From: Tissierellales bacterium
Lineage (GTDB): Bacteria > Bacillota > Clostridia > Tissierellales > Dethiosulfatibacteraceae
Assembly: GCA_016938195.1 (NCBI GenBank)
Contig: JAFGVC010000027.1
Location: 1 to 50,439 of the forward strand
Length of the DNA stretch: 50,439 bases
Direction: 5' to 3'
The stretch's first letter is position 1; every line of letters starts with the position of its first letter. Below are positions 10,140-19,832 of the stretch, in pieces. The translations under genes were made by a program, and so were the position numbers. The notes under the pieces were generated by a model that did no database searches, had not been told where the DNA came from, and worked only from the letters and a program-made list of their open reading frames with translations.

Positions 10140-10167
10140 ATTTTATCCGATCAATGACCGGTAAAAT
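10140..10167 (-). promoter_or_regulatory. Intercistronic hairpin between oppF and oppA
   Basis: On the minus strand ATTTTA-CCG and CGG-(A)-TAAAAT face each other around a 9-nt loop. No U-run follows, so it is more likely an mRNA-stability or processing hairpin than a terminator. Confidence 0.45.
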
Positions 10168-10185
10168 ACAAATGAGTTTACTGTT

Positions 10186-11166
10186 TTATTCAAACAGGTG
10201 ACACGACACGAAGTGTCCCTTTTCAACTTCTTTAAGTTGCGGAGTAACCTCTCTACATATATCCTTGACATACCTACAACGTGTATTGAAACGGCATCCC
10301 TCAGGAGGATTAATGGGACTTTTAACATCACCTTGAAGAATAATCCTCTTATGGGTTTTATTATGCTTAGGGTCCGGGATAGGAATGGATGATAGTAAGG
10401 CCTGAGTGTAAGGATGCAATGGATTTCGATACAATTCATTACTGCCGCATACCTCCATGATTTTTCCTAAATACATAACCCCGATTCGGTCAGATATATG
10501 CTTGACCATTGATAAGTCATGCGCGATAAAAAGATATGTTAATCCCATATTATCTTGTAAATCCTCAAGCATATTAACAACTTGGGCCTGAATAGAAACA
10601 TCCAAGGCTGAAATAGGCTCATCACAAACAATCAATTCCGGCTCAACTGCCAAAGATCTCGCAATACCGATTCTCTGACGCTGACCGCCTGAAAATTCAT
10701 GTGGATATCGACTGGCGTGTTCGCGTTTCAGACCAACCGTTTCCAATAAATCATAAATTTTTTCCAGTTTTTCTTGACCGGAATAAAGATTATGAGTTTC
10801 GATGCCCTCGCCGATAATTTCTGATACCGTCATTCTTGTATTTAAAGAGGCATAAGGGTCTTGGAAAATCATCTGAAGTCGCTTCCTATATTTTAACATT
10901 TCGTGTTGAGAAATAGTTGTGATATCTTCCCCGTCATATATAATTTGTCCTGCGGTCGGATCATAAAGCCTAACAATGGAGCGCCCGAGAGTTGATTTTC
11001 CGCATCCGGATTCTCCAACCAATCCAAAGGTTTCACCGCGATTGATTTCTATCGAGACATCATCAACGGCGGTTAGATATGATTTTGTTTTGCCGAAAAA
11101 GCTACTTCCAACTTCAAAGTATTTTTTTAAATGGATTAATTGCAATAAAGGTTTATTGTTTTCCAT
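10186..11166 (-). CDS. oppF: Oligopeptide ABC transporter ATP-binding protein OppF
   Basis: A 326-residue ATPase. Walker A is GESGCGKST, the signature is the canonical FSGGQRQRI, and Walker B is IVCDEP. The C-terminal oligopeptide-transporter extension carries cysteines ([14 protein letters not shown]), as is usual in this subfamily. It pairs with OppD to power OppBC. Its start codon directly follows the oppD stop codon, so translation is coupled. Confidence 0.95.
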   Translation of the reverse strand: MENNKPLLQLIHLKKYFEVGSSFFGKTKSYLTAVDDVSIEINRGETFGLVGESGCGKSTLGRSIVRLYDPTAGQIIYDGEDITTISQHEMLKYRKRLQMIFQDPYASLNTRMTVSEIIGEGIETHNLYSGQEKLEKIYDLLETVGLKREHASRYPHEFSGGQRQRIGIARSLAVEPELIVCDEPISALDVSIQAQVVNMLEDLQDNMGLTYLFIAHDLSMVKHISDRIGVMYLGKIMEVCGSNELYRNPLHPYTQALLSSIPIPDPKHNKTHKRIILQGDVKSPINPPEGCRFNTRCRYVKDICREVTPQLKEVEKGHFVSCHLFE

Positions 11167-12186
11167 TTATAGCACCCCCTTCTTATAGCCTTCAACGGAT
11201 GGCGCATGCTCATGCAACAACCAACAGGAAGATTCATGATTGTTTCCTGCCTTAAACATAGGTGGTTGTTCTTCCTTGCATATCCTCATCACATTTGGAC
11301 ATCGCGTTGAAAATGGACATCCAATGGGTGGATTTAATAAATCAGGAGGAGAACCAGCGATTGGGATGAGTCTTCCTTTTTCTTGTTGGTCCATACGAGG
11401 GACTGATTTAAGTAGTCCTCTGGTATAGGGGTGTTGAGGATTTTCGAATACCTCTTCCACGGTTCCTTTTTCCATCGCCATACCACCGTACATGACAATC
11501 AAATCCTTGCAAGTCTCTGCAATAACTCCTAAATCATGTGTGATTAATATAATGGATGTGCCCAATTTGCTGGAAATATCCTTCATGATGTCAAGAATTT
11601 GAGCTTGTATTGTCACATCGAGTGCTGTTGTCGGTTCATCTGCAATCAGCAGCTTTGGATTGCATGAAAGAGCCGTTGCAATCATGACACGTTGTCGCAT
11701 TCCTCCTGAAAATTCATGGGGATAGGAATCAATTCTTTTTTCAGCCTCGGGAATGCCCACCAATTTTAGCATTTCCAGAGCTTTTTCTATCGCCTCATGA
11801 CGACTAATTTTCTGATGTCTTTGAATGACTTCCACCATCAGATTTTTAATTTTAAAAACCGGATTCAATGAGGTCATAGGGTCTTGAAAAATCATAGCGA
11901 TTTCATTTCCCCTAATATTAGACATTTTAGTATTTGAAAAATTGGTTATATCGACACCGTCAAAAACAATCTGTCCTTCTTTGATTTCTCCGGGGTGATC
12001 AATGAGCTTCATAACCGATAAAGCCGTAACGCTTTTACCACTGCCTGATTCTCCTACGATGCCTAGGACATCGCCTTTTTTCATTTTAAAGTCGATACCA
12101 CGTACAGCTTGAATTTCACCTACATGAGTGTAAAAAGAAGTCTTTAAATGGTTTACTTCCAATATATAATCTTTATTCGTATCCAT
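11167..12186 (-). CDS. oppD: Oligopeptide ABC transporter ATP-binding protein OppD
   Basis: A 339-residue ATPase partner of OppF. Walker A is GESGSGKS, the signature is FSGGMRQRV, and Walker B is [12 protein letters not shown]. The C-terminal extension has the cysteine motif [14 protein letters not shown]. It lies 5 bp after oppC and abuts oppF. Nothing unusual is seen. Confidence 0.95.
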   Translation of the reverse strand: MDTNKDYILEVNHLKTSFYTHVGEIQAVRGIDFKMKKGDVLGIVGESGSGKSVTALSVMKLIDHPGEIKEGQIVFDGVDITNFSNTKMSNIRGNEIAMIFQDPMTSLNPVFKIKNLMVEVIQRHQKISRHEAIEKALEMLKLVGIPEAEKRIDSYPHEFSGGMRQRVMIATALSCNPKLLIADEPTTALDVTIQAQILDIMKDISSKLGTSIILITHDLGVIAETCKDLIVMYGGMAMEKGTVEEVFENPQHPYTRGLLKSVPRMDQQEKGRLIPIAGSPPDLLNPPIGCPFSTRCPNVMRICKEEQPPMFKAGNNHESSCWLLHEHAPSVEGYKKGVL

Positions 12187-12191
12187 ATTTA

Positions 12192-13379
12192 TTATCCCTT
12201 TCTTAGTCTTGGATCTAAAGCGTCTCGCAATCCATCACCTATAAAGTTAAATGCCAGCATGGTAAAGGCAATTGATAAGGCCGGAAAAAACAGTTGATAA
12301 GGATAAGTCGTCAATCCGGACAAAGCATTGTTGGCCAAGGTACCCCATGAAGCCATTGGAGCGGAAACACCTAAACCAATGAAGCTAAGGAAAGATTCTG
12401 TAAATACAGCAGAAGGAATCATCATGGCCATAGAAACGATTATCGGTCCAATTGCATTTGGAATAAGATGTTTAAAAATAATTTTTCTTTTGGAAACACC
12501 CATTACTCGAGCGGCCAGTATGAATTCCTGTTCCTTGAGTGAGAGCATTTGCCCCCTAACCAAACGTGCCATCGAAACCCAGTAAACACTACTTAGGGCA
12601 ATAATAATATTTGTAAGCCCCCCTCCTCTGAACCAAACCATCAAAAGGATAACATAAAGCACGAGGGGTACTGAATTTATAATATCAACAATTCGCATCA
12701 TGACATTGTCAACTCTTCCACCTTCATAGCCTGAAATGCTACCGTAGATGACACCTATGAATAAATTGACAAGAGTTGCAATAAAGGCGACTAAAAGGGA
12801 AATACGAGCACCATACATGACTCTGGTTAAAAGATCTCTACCCAATCCATCCGTTCCGAATGGGAACATTTTGTTTAATTTTTTTACAGTGGGCTCTGAA
12901 ACGACTTGATCGTGATATTCAATCGTGAAGTCATAATCATAGCCTTGCTTTGTAGGAAGAAGGTTATAGGAAAAATCCAGAATAACTTCTTCATCCCCAA
13001 AGTCATAGGTATAAACCTTGTTGATGACATCTCTTTTCAGAGGATTCAGATTCAGTCGATCTATCAGGACACCTTCAGAAGTCAAGACAAACATATTATA
13101 ATCGTTTGAGACGTGAAAATAAGTGCCGTCAATTTCGAATAAATCCAGTACGGGTTCGAGATTTTTATATTTATTGATTTGGTCGGAATAAGAATAAGGT
13201 GTCAGTGAAGGACCGACCAATCCAAAAAGAATGATTAAAATAATAACAACTATGCCAATCATCGATAATTTATTTTTCTTTAATCGTCTCCAAGCATCTG
13301 CCCAATAAGTCAAACTGGGTCTAATGGATTCTTTGTCTTCGCCGGTTTGTTCAACAAACTGAAATTTATCAGGACTCAT
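12192..13379 (-). CDS. oppC: Oligopeptide ABC transporter permease OppC
   Basis: A 395-residue permease, longer than the roughly 300 residues of the simple DppC type. The extra length is an insertion at about residues 60-165 between the first membrane helix and the transport domain, predicted to lie outside the cell. The inner-membrane transport domain follows, beginning FGTDGLGRDLLTR, with the coupling-helix region LSLKEQEFILAARVMG. Long OppC proteins with such an N-terminal insert are known in Firmicutes. It starts 3 bp after oppB. Confidence 0.93.
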   Translation of the reverse strand: MSPDKFQFVEQTGEDKESIRPSLTYWADAWRRLKKNKLSMIGIVVIILIILFGLVGPSLTPYSYSDQINKYKNLEPVLDLFEIDGTYFHVSNDYNMFVLTSEGVLIDRLNLNPLKRDVINKVYTYDFGDEEVILDFSYNLLPTKQGYDYDFTIEYHDQVVSEPTVKKLNKMFPFGTDGLGRDLLTRVMYGARISLLVAFIATLVNLFIGVIYGSISGYEGGRVDNVMMRIVDIINSVPLVLYVILLMVWFRGGGLTNIIIALSSVYWVSMARLVRGQMLSLKEQEFILAARVMGVSKRKIIFKHLIPNAIGPIIVSMAMMIPSAVFTESFLSFIGLGVSAPMASWGTLANNALSGLTTYPYQLFFPALSIAFTMLAFNFIGDGLRDALDPRLRKG

Positions 13380-13382
13380 AGT

Positions 13383-14309
13383 CTATTTGCCCTCCTTGAA
13401 TTTGATACGTGGATCTAATAATGCATAAGCGACATCCACAAAGAAAACCATAATCAGGTAAAATACAGCATAAAAGACGGTGACCCCCATAATGGTTGTA
13501 TAATCTCTATTACTTACGCTTTCAACAAAATATCGTCCAATACCGTTAATTGCAAAAATTTTCTCAACGACAAAGGATCCGGTCAAAATAGCGGCAATCA
13601 TAGGACCTACATAGGTGACAACCGGTATCAATGCGTTTTTGACAGCGTGTCTTCCAATGACGGACAATTCTGTCAATCCATTAGCTCGGGCAGTCCGAAT
13701 ATAGTCTTGTCTGAGCACTTCCAACATACTTGAACGTGTCAGCCGGGATACAAAGGACAGTGAATATCCGGCAAGAGCCAGGACAGGACCGATATAACTA
13801 GCAGGGGTGCTCAGTCCAAAGCTTGGAATCCAACCCAATTTACCGGCAAAGAAATAAATAATCAGTGTAGCGATGACAAAGCTTGGCACGGTGATGCCCA
13901 AGGTTGCCATGAACATAACAAAATAATCAATGGGCTTGTTTTGCTTTAAAGCCGATATGACGCCTAAAGGAATACCTAACACAACTATCAGAATAGTAGC
14001 GAGTCCTCCTACTTTGGCAGAGGAAGGGAATCCTGAGTAAATCAAATCGTTTACAGTGGTGCCGATTTTAGAATAAGAAGGCCCAAGGTCAAAGGTAATT
14101 AAGCCCTTCATGTAATTTAGGTATTGAATGATAATGGGATCGTCCAAGTTATACTTGGCGTTCAGCGCACGCAGAATCTCATCCGGTACCGGTCTTTCTC
14201 GGGTGAAAGGTCCTCCCGGAATGGAATGCATCATGGCAAAGGTTAATGTCGTAATAAGTATAATGGTAATCAACATCGAAAAAATGCGTTTCAAGTAATA
14301 TGTTTTCAC
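13383..14309 (-). CDS. oppB: Oligopeptide ABC transporter permease OppB
   Basis: A 308-residue permease, first gene of the operon. The frame is open further upstream, but the GTG at 14309 is chosen: AAAGGAG lies 6 bp before it and the protein then begins MKTYYLKRIFSM, the normal OppB N-terminus. Six membrane segments and the EAA-like motif region VLRQDYIRTARANG are present. The promoter lies at 14412-14440. Divergent from mutY. Confidence 0.93.
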   Translation of the reverse strand: MKTYYLKRIFSMLITIILITTLTFAMMHSIPGGPFTRERPVPDEILRALNAKYNLDDPIIIQYLNYMKGLITFDLGPSYSKIGTTVNDLIYSGFPSSAKVGGLATILIVVLGIPLGVISALKQNKPIDYFVMFMATLGITVPSFVIATLIIYFFAGKLGWIPSFGLSTPASYIGPVLALAGYSLSFVSRLTRSSMLEVLRQDYIRTARANGLTELSVIGRHAVKNALIPVVTYVGPMIAAILTGSFVVEKIFAINGIGRYFVESVSNRDYTTIMGVTVFYAVFYLIMVFFVDVAYALLDPRIKFKEGK

Positions 14310-14411
14310 AACTGTCTCCTTTCTTAAAATATGACAATCAAATTTATCAGCCAAAATCAGGCTGAATCCTCTTACCACTTTTCGAATATATATACTGACT
14401 TGTATACCTAA

Positions 14412-14440
14412 ATATTATCACCTTTGGGCTTATTTTACAA
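14412..14440 (-). promoter_or_regulatory. Candidate promoter of the opp operon
   Basis: On the minus strand TTGTAA (14440-14435), 17-bp spacer, TAATAT (14417-14412). It lies about 100 bp upstream of the oppB GTG. Confidence 0.6.
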
Positions 14441-14495
14441 TTGATTATAAAAAGATGTCTTTTTTTTCATATTTAAATAAAGATGTTAAGATTTG

Positions 14496-14525
14496 TTGAC
14501 AATTTGTATCTAATAAGCGGATAAT
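14496..14525 (+). promoter_or_regulatory. Candidate promoter of mutY
   Basis: TTGACA (14496-14501), 18-bp spacer, GATAAT (14520-14525), about 120 bp before the mutY ATG. Confidence 0.5.
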
Positions 14526-14643
14526 CTTAAAATCTTTAAAACATTGTCAAATAGAATTAAAAACTAAGAAACACGTCATGAGAGTATTGTGATAAAATAG
14601 TATAAATTATTTCAAAAGGTATAATAAAGTGGGGAAATAAGAG

Positions 14644-15711
14644 ATGAGCATTCAGAATCATTTATTGGAATGGTATGATAAAAATCATAGAAAGCTTCCT
14701 TTTAGAGAAAATACGGAAGCCTATAGTATTTGGGTTTCAGAAATCATGCTGCAACAAACACAGATGGATACAGTGATACCCTATTATTTACGATTCATGA
14801 CAAAATATCCGAGCGTAGTTGAATTATCAGAAGCTACAGAAGAAGAGGTGTTTAAGCTCTGGGAGGGATTAGGCTATTATTCTCGAGTTAGGAATATGAT
14901 GAAATGCGCCAAAGCTATAGTAGAAGAATACAAAGGTCACTTTCCCAATCAATACGATCAACTTATTAAGCTTCCGGGGATTGGTCCTTATACCGCAGGG
15001 GCTATTTTGAGTATCGCATTCAATCTACCCTATCCTGCTGTTGATGGCAATGTGATACGTGTTATCTCCCGAATATATGGCATCAAGGAGGATAGCTCTT
15101 TGCCTAAAACCAAGAAGATGATTGAAGGTCAAGTGCGAGCTTTGTTGCCACAGGATGTGAGGCATTTTAACCAAGCGCTGATGGAGCTAGGTGCGATGAT
15201 TTGCACCCCAAAATCTCCCGAATGCTCAAAATGTCCTCTCATGGCAGATTGTATGGCTTATCTATCATGTATGCAAGAGGAGTTGCCATATAAATCCATA
15301 AAGCAAAAAAACACGAAAATTTATCTAGCTGTGGCCATCATTGAAAATCAGCATCAATGGCTATTGTGTAAACCAAATAACGGACTTTTGGCTGGACTTT
15401 GGGGTTTTCCTTCTGAAGAATCCAAAGACAGGGAGCTTTCCAAAAAAATGATTGAAGCAAAAATATCTAAAGATTTGGAAATGAAGGTCATCGGTGTAAA
15501 ATTATTAGGCAAAGAAAAACATGTGTTTTCGCATAAAACGTGGATGATGGATATTTATCAATTCCTAATTGAACCTAGCACTAGCCATTCAAAAGAAGCT
15601 ATCGCAGAAAAAACAAGCGAATATGATTCGGAATACAACTGGATTTCTTTAGATGAAATAGACCGCTATCCTATATCAAACGCCTACAAAAAAATATTAA
15701 AATATCTGTAG
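14644..15711 (+). CDS. mutY: Adenine DNA glycosylase MutY
   Basis: Removes adenine mispaired with 8-oxoguanine. The protein has 355 residues. Expected elements are all visible: EIMLQQTQ with catalytic Glu33, helix-hairpin-helix LPGIGPYTAGA, catalytic Asp134 in AVDGNV, and the 4Fe-4S cluster cysteines 187, 194, 197 and 203. The C-terminal NUDIX-like domain that reads 8-oxoG is present (from about residue 225). The gene stands alone, divergent from opp. Confidence 0.96.
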   Translation: MSIQNHLLEWYDKNHRKLPFRENTEAYSIWVSEIMLQQTQMDTVIPYYLRFMTKYPSVVELSEATEEEVFKLWEGLGYYSRVRNMMKCAKAIVEEYKGHFPNQYDQLIKLPGIGPYTAGAILSIAFNLPYPAVDGNVIRVISRIYGIKEDSSLPKTKKMIEGQVRALLPQDVRHFNQALMELGAMICTPKSPECSKCPLMADCMAYLSCMQEELPYKSIKQKNTKIYLAVAIIENQHQWLLCKPNNGLLAGLWGFPSEESKDRELSKKMIEAKISKDLEMKVIGVKLLGKEKHVFSHKTWMMDIYQFLIEPSTSHSKEAIAEKTSEYDSEYNWISLDEIDRYPISNAYKKILKYL

Positions 15712-15792
15712 CAGGAAAGTGTTTTCCAGACAACATTTTTAAAAAAAATCTTCTGATATAATCTTTTAAACACATATTATATAGGAGGAAAT

Positions 15793-16479
15793 ATGATTAA
15801 GTTAATTGGTATTTTAATTATTTTAATTGGCTTTTACAAAAAGTACAATCCAATTGCGGTTGTACTCACAGCAGGTATTGCAACAGGGCTGGTAAGTGGT
15901 ATTGGTTTCATGCAAATACTGGACGTACTTGGTACGACTTTTGTGAACACACGATACATGTCATTGTTTCTCATCACTTTACCTGTCATTGGCATCTTAG
16001 AAAGATACGGACTAAAAGAGAGATCGGTTATGTTGATTAAATCCATGAAATCCGTTACATCGGGCAGGGTGATTATTATTTACACCTTTTTCAGGGAATT
16101 AGCTGCAGTCTTTGGTTTAAGACTTGGAGGACATGTACAGTTTGTCCGACCTTTAGTTTATCCAATGGCCTACGGAGCTGCCGAGAAAAATTTAGGTCAA
16201 GTCAATGAAGAAACAGATGAATTGATTAAAGGTCTTTCTGCTGCGTCAGAAAACTATGGTAACTTTTTCGGACAGAATGTTTTTCCTGCTGCTGGAGGCG
16301 TATTACTAGTAGTTGGAACTTTTGAGGCAATGGGAATCAATCTTGTACCCATGGAGGTTGCGAAGGCTTCTATACCCATAGCGGTTATTGCTTTTGTCTA
16401 CTGTATTGTTCAAAGCTTGTTATTCGATAAAAAAATTACAAACATACAATCGACTCAAAAAATAGAGAAAGGAGTCTAA
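15793..16479 (+). CDS. DUF969-family membrane protein
   Basis: A 228-residue integral membrane protein of the DUF969 family, with about five or six hydrophobic segments and a conserved-looking stretch FFRELAAVFGLRLGGHVQFVRPLVYPMAYGAA (key residues RELAA, GLRLGGH). DUF969 and DUF979 genes are habitually adjacent and often next to pcp. The arrangement suggests a two-component permease, with 5-oxoproline or a related compound as a plausible but unproven substrate. AGGAGG precedes the ATG; a TATAAT lies at 15757-15762. The next gene starts 2 bp after the stop. Confidence 0.85.
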   Translation: MIKLIGILIILIGFYKKYNPIAVVLTAGIATGLVSGIGFMQILDVLGTTFVNTRYMSLFLITLPVIGILERYGLKERSVMLIKSMKSVTSGRVIIIYTFFRELAAVFGLRLGGHVQFVRPLVYPMAYGAAEKNLGQVNEETDELIKGLSAASENYGNFFGQNVFPAAGGVLLVVGTFEAMGINLVPMEVAKASIPIAVIAFVYCIVQSLLFDKKITNIQSTQKIEKGV

Positions 16480-16481
16480 TT

Positions 16482-17399
16482 ATGCAAAACATTCTATTAG
16501 AAACGATGTATATATTGTCTGGATTGGTTGGAATAGCGGCAGCTTTTCACGCATTAAGAGATAAAAACCATCCACATCCTAAAGAAACAGCTGCATTTTG
16601 GGGAATTTTTGGAGGAATATTTATTTTTGGGAAATATCTTCCGGGATATATAAATGGAATTTTAATTATTGTGATAGGTGTATTAGCAGCTCTCAATAGA
16701 GTTGTTGAAGGATCTATGAAAACGGCAGACGAGGATAAAAGAGAAGCAAGCGCTATTAAAATAGGAAACAATCTTTTTATTCCGGCCTTAACAATAGGTG
16801 TAGTGGCCTTTATTGTAGGTCAATACATTCCAAGTCTGGGAGCATTAGTAGGTTTAGGACTCGGGTCATTGATTGCGACAGGACTGGCTATGGTCATGAC
16901 AAAGACCGAGGTTCAAAATATTTCTTTTGAAGGAAGCCGTCTGTTATTAAGCGTTGGAACAGCTGCAATACTTCCGCAGCTTTTGACGGCGTTGGGAGCA
17001 CTCTTTAATGCTGCTGGCGTTGGACAAGTCATTGCGACAGGCATTGGCGGTGTTATTCCTGAAGGAAACTTGTTAGCGGGCATTATAGCTTATTGTTTAG
17101 GCATGGCTATATTTACAATGATAATGGGAAATGCTTTTGCTGCATTTGCAGTCATAACAGCGGGTATTGGCATGCCTTTTGTATATGCTTATGGTGCGAA
17201 CCCTACAGCTATTGGAATACTAGCATTAACTGCTGGATACTGTGGAACGCTCATGACACCGATGGCAGCTAATTTTAATGTAGTGCCGGCGGCTTTATTA
17301 GAAACAACAAATAAGAATCGTGTAATTATTGCTCAAGCACCGTTTGCACTTGTGTTGCTTCTGACTCATATTGTATTAATGTACATGTGGGCTATTTAG
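16482..17399 (+). CDS. DUF979-family membrane protein
   Basis: A 305-residue, strongly hydrophobic protein with about nine to ten membrane segments, partner of the DUF969 protein. The C-terminal part (TAGYCGTLMTPMAANFN) resembles the conserved end of the family. AAAGGAG lies within the end of the preceding gene, so the two are translationally coupled. Function inferred only from gene neighbourhood with pyroglutamyl peptidase. Confidence 0.85.
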   Translation: MQNILLETMYILSGLVGIAAAFHALRDKNHPHPKETAAFWGIFGGIFIFGKYLPGYINGILIIVIGVLAALNRVVEGSMKTADEDKREASAIKIGNNLFIPALTIGVVAFIVGQYIPSLGALVGLGLGSLIATGLAMVMTKTEVQNISFEGSRLLLSVGTAAILPQLLTALGALFNAAGVGQVIATGIGGVIPEGNLLAGIIAYCLGMAIFTMIMGNAFAAFAVITAGIGMPFVYAYGANPTAIGILALTAGYCGTLMTPMAANFNVVPAALLETTNKNRVIIAQAPFALVLLLTHIVLMYMWAI

Positions 17400-17412
17400 A
17401 TAGGAGGATTAT

Positions 17413-18054
17413 GTGAGAGTACTTATAACCGGATTTGATCCTTTTGGCGGAGAGAAAATGAACCCATCCTTCGAGGCTGTCAAACAAGTGCAAATTCAGA
17501 ATCAAGAAATTGAAATCATTAAGCTTGAGGTTCCTACTGTTTTTTACAAGGCCATGAAAACAATCGAAGAAGAGATAGAAAAATCAAGACCTGATATTGT
17601 CATCTGCACAGGACAGGCCGGAGGTAGGACGGATATTACAATTGAAAGGATAGGCATTAATGTGATTGATGCCAGAATCCCTGACAATGAAGGACAGCAA
17701 CCCATAGATGAGAAAATAGATGCAAATGGAGAAGATGGATATTTTTCAAATCTTCCTGTCAAAGCCATGGTCAGGAGTCTAAAAAACAATGACATTCCGG
17801 CTTCTGTCTCAAATACAGCGGGTACCTTTGTATGCAACTACCTATTATATGGTGTTATGCACCTCGTAAAAACAAAATATCCGGAGATGAGAGCAGGATT
17901 TATTCACGTCCCGTTTTTGCCGGAACAGGTGACTGATAAAAAAAATATGCCTAGCATGTCCATGGAGATGATGTCTAAAGCCTTCGAAATTGCGATTGAG
18001 ACCGCACTTACAACCGAAGTGGATGTTAAAGAAATAGGTGGGACATTACATTAA
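17413..18054 (+). CDS. pcp: Pyroglutamyl-peptidase I (pyrrolidone-carboxylate peptidase)
   Basis: Cysteine peptidase (C15) of 213 residues that removes N-terminal pyroglutamate from peptides. Visible are the N-terminal GFDPFGGEKMNPS motif, the catalytic Glu region TIERIGINVIDARIPDN, the catalytic Cys in SNTAGTFVCNYLLY and the His in GFIHVPFLPEQ. The start is GTG at 17413 with TAGGAGG upstream; the ATG two bases earlier runs straight into a stop. It is directly followed by the GGCT-like gene (no gap). Confidence 0.96.
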   Translation: MRVLITGFDPFGGEKMNPSFEAVKQVQIQNQEIEIIKLEVPTVFYKAMKTIEEEIEKSRPDIVICTGQAGGRTDITIERIGINVIDARIPDNEGQQPIDEKIDANGEDGYFSNLPVKAMVRSLKNNDIPASVSNTAGTFVCNYLLYGVMHLVKTKYPEMRAGFIHVPFLPEQVTDKKNMPSMSMEMMSKAFEIAIETALTTEVDVKEIGGTLH

Positions 18055-18474
18055 ATGACTCAGTACTTATTTGTATACGGTACTTTGATGAAAAACTGCA
18101 GAAACCACAAAGCATACCTTGAAGGCAGATATAAAAGTAGCTATCAGGCGTATGCTAAAGGCAAAATCTTTCATCTTCAAAACAAAATGTATCCGGCGTT
18201 ACTAGGAGGAAAAGGAAGGGTTCAGGGAGAGCTTTATGAGGTCATTGATCCTGAAGATACTTTTAGCATGATGGACCAGCTAGAAAATTATTATCATGAT
18301 AATGCTTATGCGAGCGAATATTTGAGAGTTCCTATCACGGTTGAAAAAGAAAATGGTGAGACGGTACAAGCCTACGTGTATTTTTATCATATTACTGATA
18401 TTGATGAATTTAATCAAAATGCGGTATACATTGAGAACGGTAACTGGAAGGAATTTATTTATTGCAGACGCTAA
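18055..18474 (+). CDS. Gamma-glutamylcyclotransferase-like protein
   Basis: A 139-residue protein of the GGCT/AIG2 fold. The substrate-binding loop FVYGTLMKN and the catalytic Glu in VQGELYEV are present. The family releases 5-oxoproline from gamma-glutamyl amino acids. The ATG begins one base after the pcp stop codon. Together with pcp it would generate 5-oxoproline, and the DUF969/DUF979 pair would move it or a precursor. The exact substrate is unknown. Confidence 0.88.
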   Translation: MTQYLFVYGTLMKNCRNHKAYLEGRYKSSYQAYAKGKIFHLQNKMYPALLGGKGRVQGELYEVIDPEDTFSMMDQLENYYHDNAYASEYLRVPITVEKENGETVQAYVYFYHITDIDEFNQNAVYIENGNWKEFIYCRR

Positions 18475-18532
18475 TTGATTGACAACCTTCTGTGCTTCAT
18501 ATTACAATAATATGAGCCACAGGAGGTTTTTT

Positions 18533-19213
18533 ATGCTTAAAGAATTTTTCAATCAAGATAATCAGAATGAGATGACGACTTATTTTCTTGACGTGTTATC
18601 TCATAAAGGCATAGAAATGGAATTTAAGAAGGATGCTGTGATTCAAACAGATCCGGATTGTGTTTATGTTGTGAAAGAAGGAATGGTTTCAAGAGAGATT
18701 TTTAGCAAGGATGGAAAGCAAGCGACGCTTTTTTTATTAGTTCCCGGAACCATCTTTGGAGAAATGGAATTCTTTGACAACTATAAAGAGACTTGTGTGT
18801 CTTCTATAGCGATATATCATCATACAGTGGTATCTAAAATCAGTAGAGCCTTGATTGAAAAAGAACTGACTGAAAATTTAAAGGTATATAAATATTTCAT
18901 GCATAGCATCACCCGAAAATACAATATTTTGCTAATGAAAGTGGCCGATACGCATTTTAATGATTTCAGAGGGAAATTGGCTAGTACATTGATAAGATTT
19001 TCGATCATTGAAGAAGGTGATTTTTTTGATGGTGCACACATTAAAAACATCAAATCAATTACCATGTTTGCAAAATATTTGTCTTGTAATCGAAGCACAT
19101 TATCTAGTACGCTTTCGGAATTTCAAGACGAAGGGATTATATCTCTTGAAAAAAATATCATTACTATTATAGACAAAGATAAATTGATAGCTAATGTTAA
19201 CTTCATATGGTAA
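18533..19213 (+). CDS. Crp/Fnr-family transcriptional regulator
   Basis: A 226-residue regulator. The ATG at 18533 is preferred over an upstream in-frame start at 18479 because CAGGAGG lies just before it. The N-terminal half is a cyclic-nucleotide-binding-like beta roll (EGMVSREIFSKDGKQATLFLLVPGTIFGEMEF) and the C-terminal half a Crp-type winged helix with recognition helix region CNRSTLSSTLSEF. No FNR-like cysteine cluster is seen. Target genes cannot be told; both flanking units are candidates. Confidence 0.88.
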   Translation: MLKEFFNQDNQNEMTTYFLDVLSHKGIEMEFKKDAVIQTDPDCVYVVKEGMVSREIFSKDGKQATLFLLVPGTIFGEMEFFDNYKETCVSSIAIYHHTVVSKISRALIEKELTENLKVYKYFMHSITRKYNILLMKVADTHFNDFRGKLASTLIRFSIIEEGDFFDGAHIKNIKSITMFAKYLSCNRSTLSSTLSEFQDEGIISLEKNIITIIDKDKLIANVNFIW

Positions 19214-19270
19214 AATATTCTCACTAGAAAAATATCTTAGAATTTATTTCATCAAAAAGAGGAAAAAATT

Positions 19271-19780
19271 ATGTATGGAGATATTGTATTTGTAGAAAGA
19301 AAGCCCATGTGGTTTAGCGACATTAGCCACCTTTTAAATGAACATAGCTCATGGATTGATCATTTGATATTAAGATTTGTATTGTATAAGCATTATGGCA
19401 TAGAGATTGAGGATCAACAAATCATTCATTTTCATTGCCCTAGTATTTTACATCTGGATAAAGCTTCAGTCGAGCAGGTTACGGTAGAAGGTTTTTTGAA
19501 ACAGAACGGGACACTGCAGTATGATTATGAAATCAATGGTTCTTATGATAGAACCGAGATAGTTGCTCGTGCCAAATCTGTCCTAAAGACTGATTTTGGC
19601 GGGTATCACGTGAATCGCAATAATTGTGAAGACTTTGCTGTTTGGTGTAAAACAGGTGACAGATACAATCGTCAGAGCCCATTTTATACAACGTATAACA
19701 CGTTATCCTTTACATCTAAAAGTGTACGAAAAAAAATTGCGACAGTCGCGATTGCATTTCTAGGCATGTCAGGTCTATAA
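19271..19780 (+). CDS. LRAT-like (NlpC/P60 superfamily) domain protein
   Basis: A 169-residue protein with the layout of the lecithin:retinol acyltransferase fold: an N-terminal YGDIVFVER strand, the histidine segment YKHYGIEIEDQQIIHF, and the cysteine motif NRNNCEDFAVWCKTG, equivalent to the NCE(H/D)F signature. A hydrophobic C-terminus (VAIAFLGMSGL) may anchor it in the membrane. Bacterial members are thiol acyltransferases or hydrolases with unknown substrates. Followed by a shared terminator. Confidence 0.7.
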   Translation: MYGDIVFVERKPMWFSDISHLLNEHSSWIDHLILRFVLYKHYGIEIEDQQIIHFHCPSILHLDKASVEQVTVEGFLKQNGTLQYDYEINGSYDRTEIVARAKSVLKTDFGGYHVNRNNCEDFAVWCKTGDRYNRQSPFYTTYNTLSFTSKSVRKKIATVAIAFLGMSGL

Positions 19781-19783
19781 AAA

Positions 19784-19825
19784 ACAATCCCCCCGGTTAT
19801 CATGAAAAAACCAGGGGGATTTTTA
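19784..19825. terminator. Bidirectional terminator
   Basis: AATCCCCC-CGGTT and AACC-AGGGGGATT form a stem with one mismatch; A-runs on the left and T-runs on the right let it serve both the plus-strand LRAT-like gene and the minus-strand dpp operon. Confidence 0.85.
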
Positions 19826-19832
19826 AGGAGGA

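Noticed and set aside
14620-14625. TATAAT just upstream of mutY as the main promoter
   Set aside because: No acceptable -35 at 16-18 bp; the TTGACA-N18-GATAAT pair at 14496 is better.
18479-18532. Longer N-terminus for the Crp/Fnr regulator
   Set aside because: The CAGGAGG site lies inside this stretch and points to ATG 18533.
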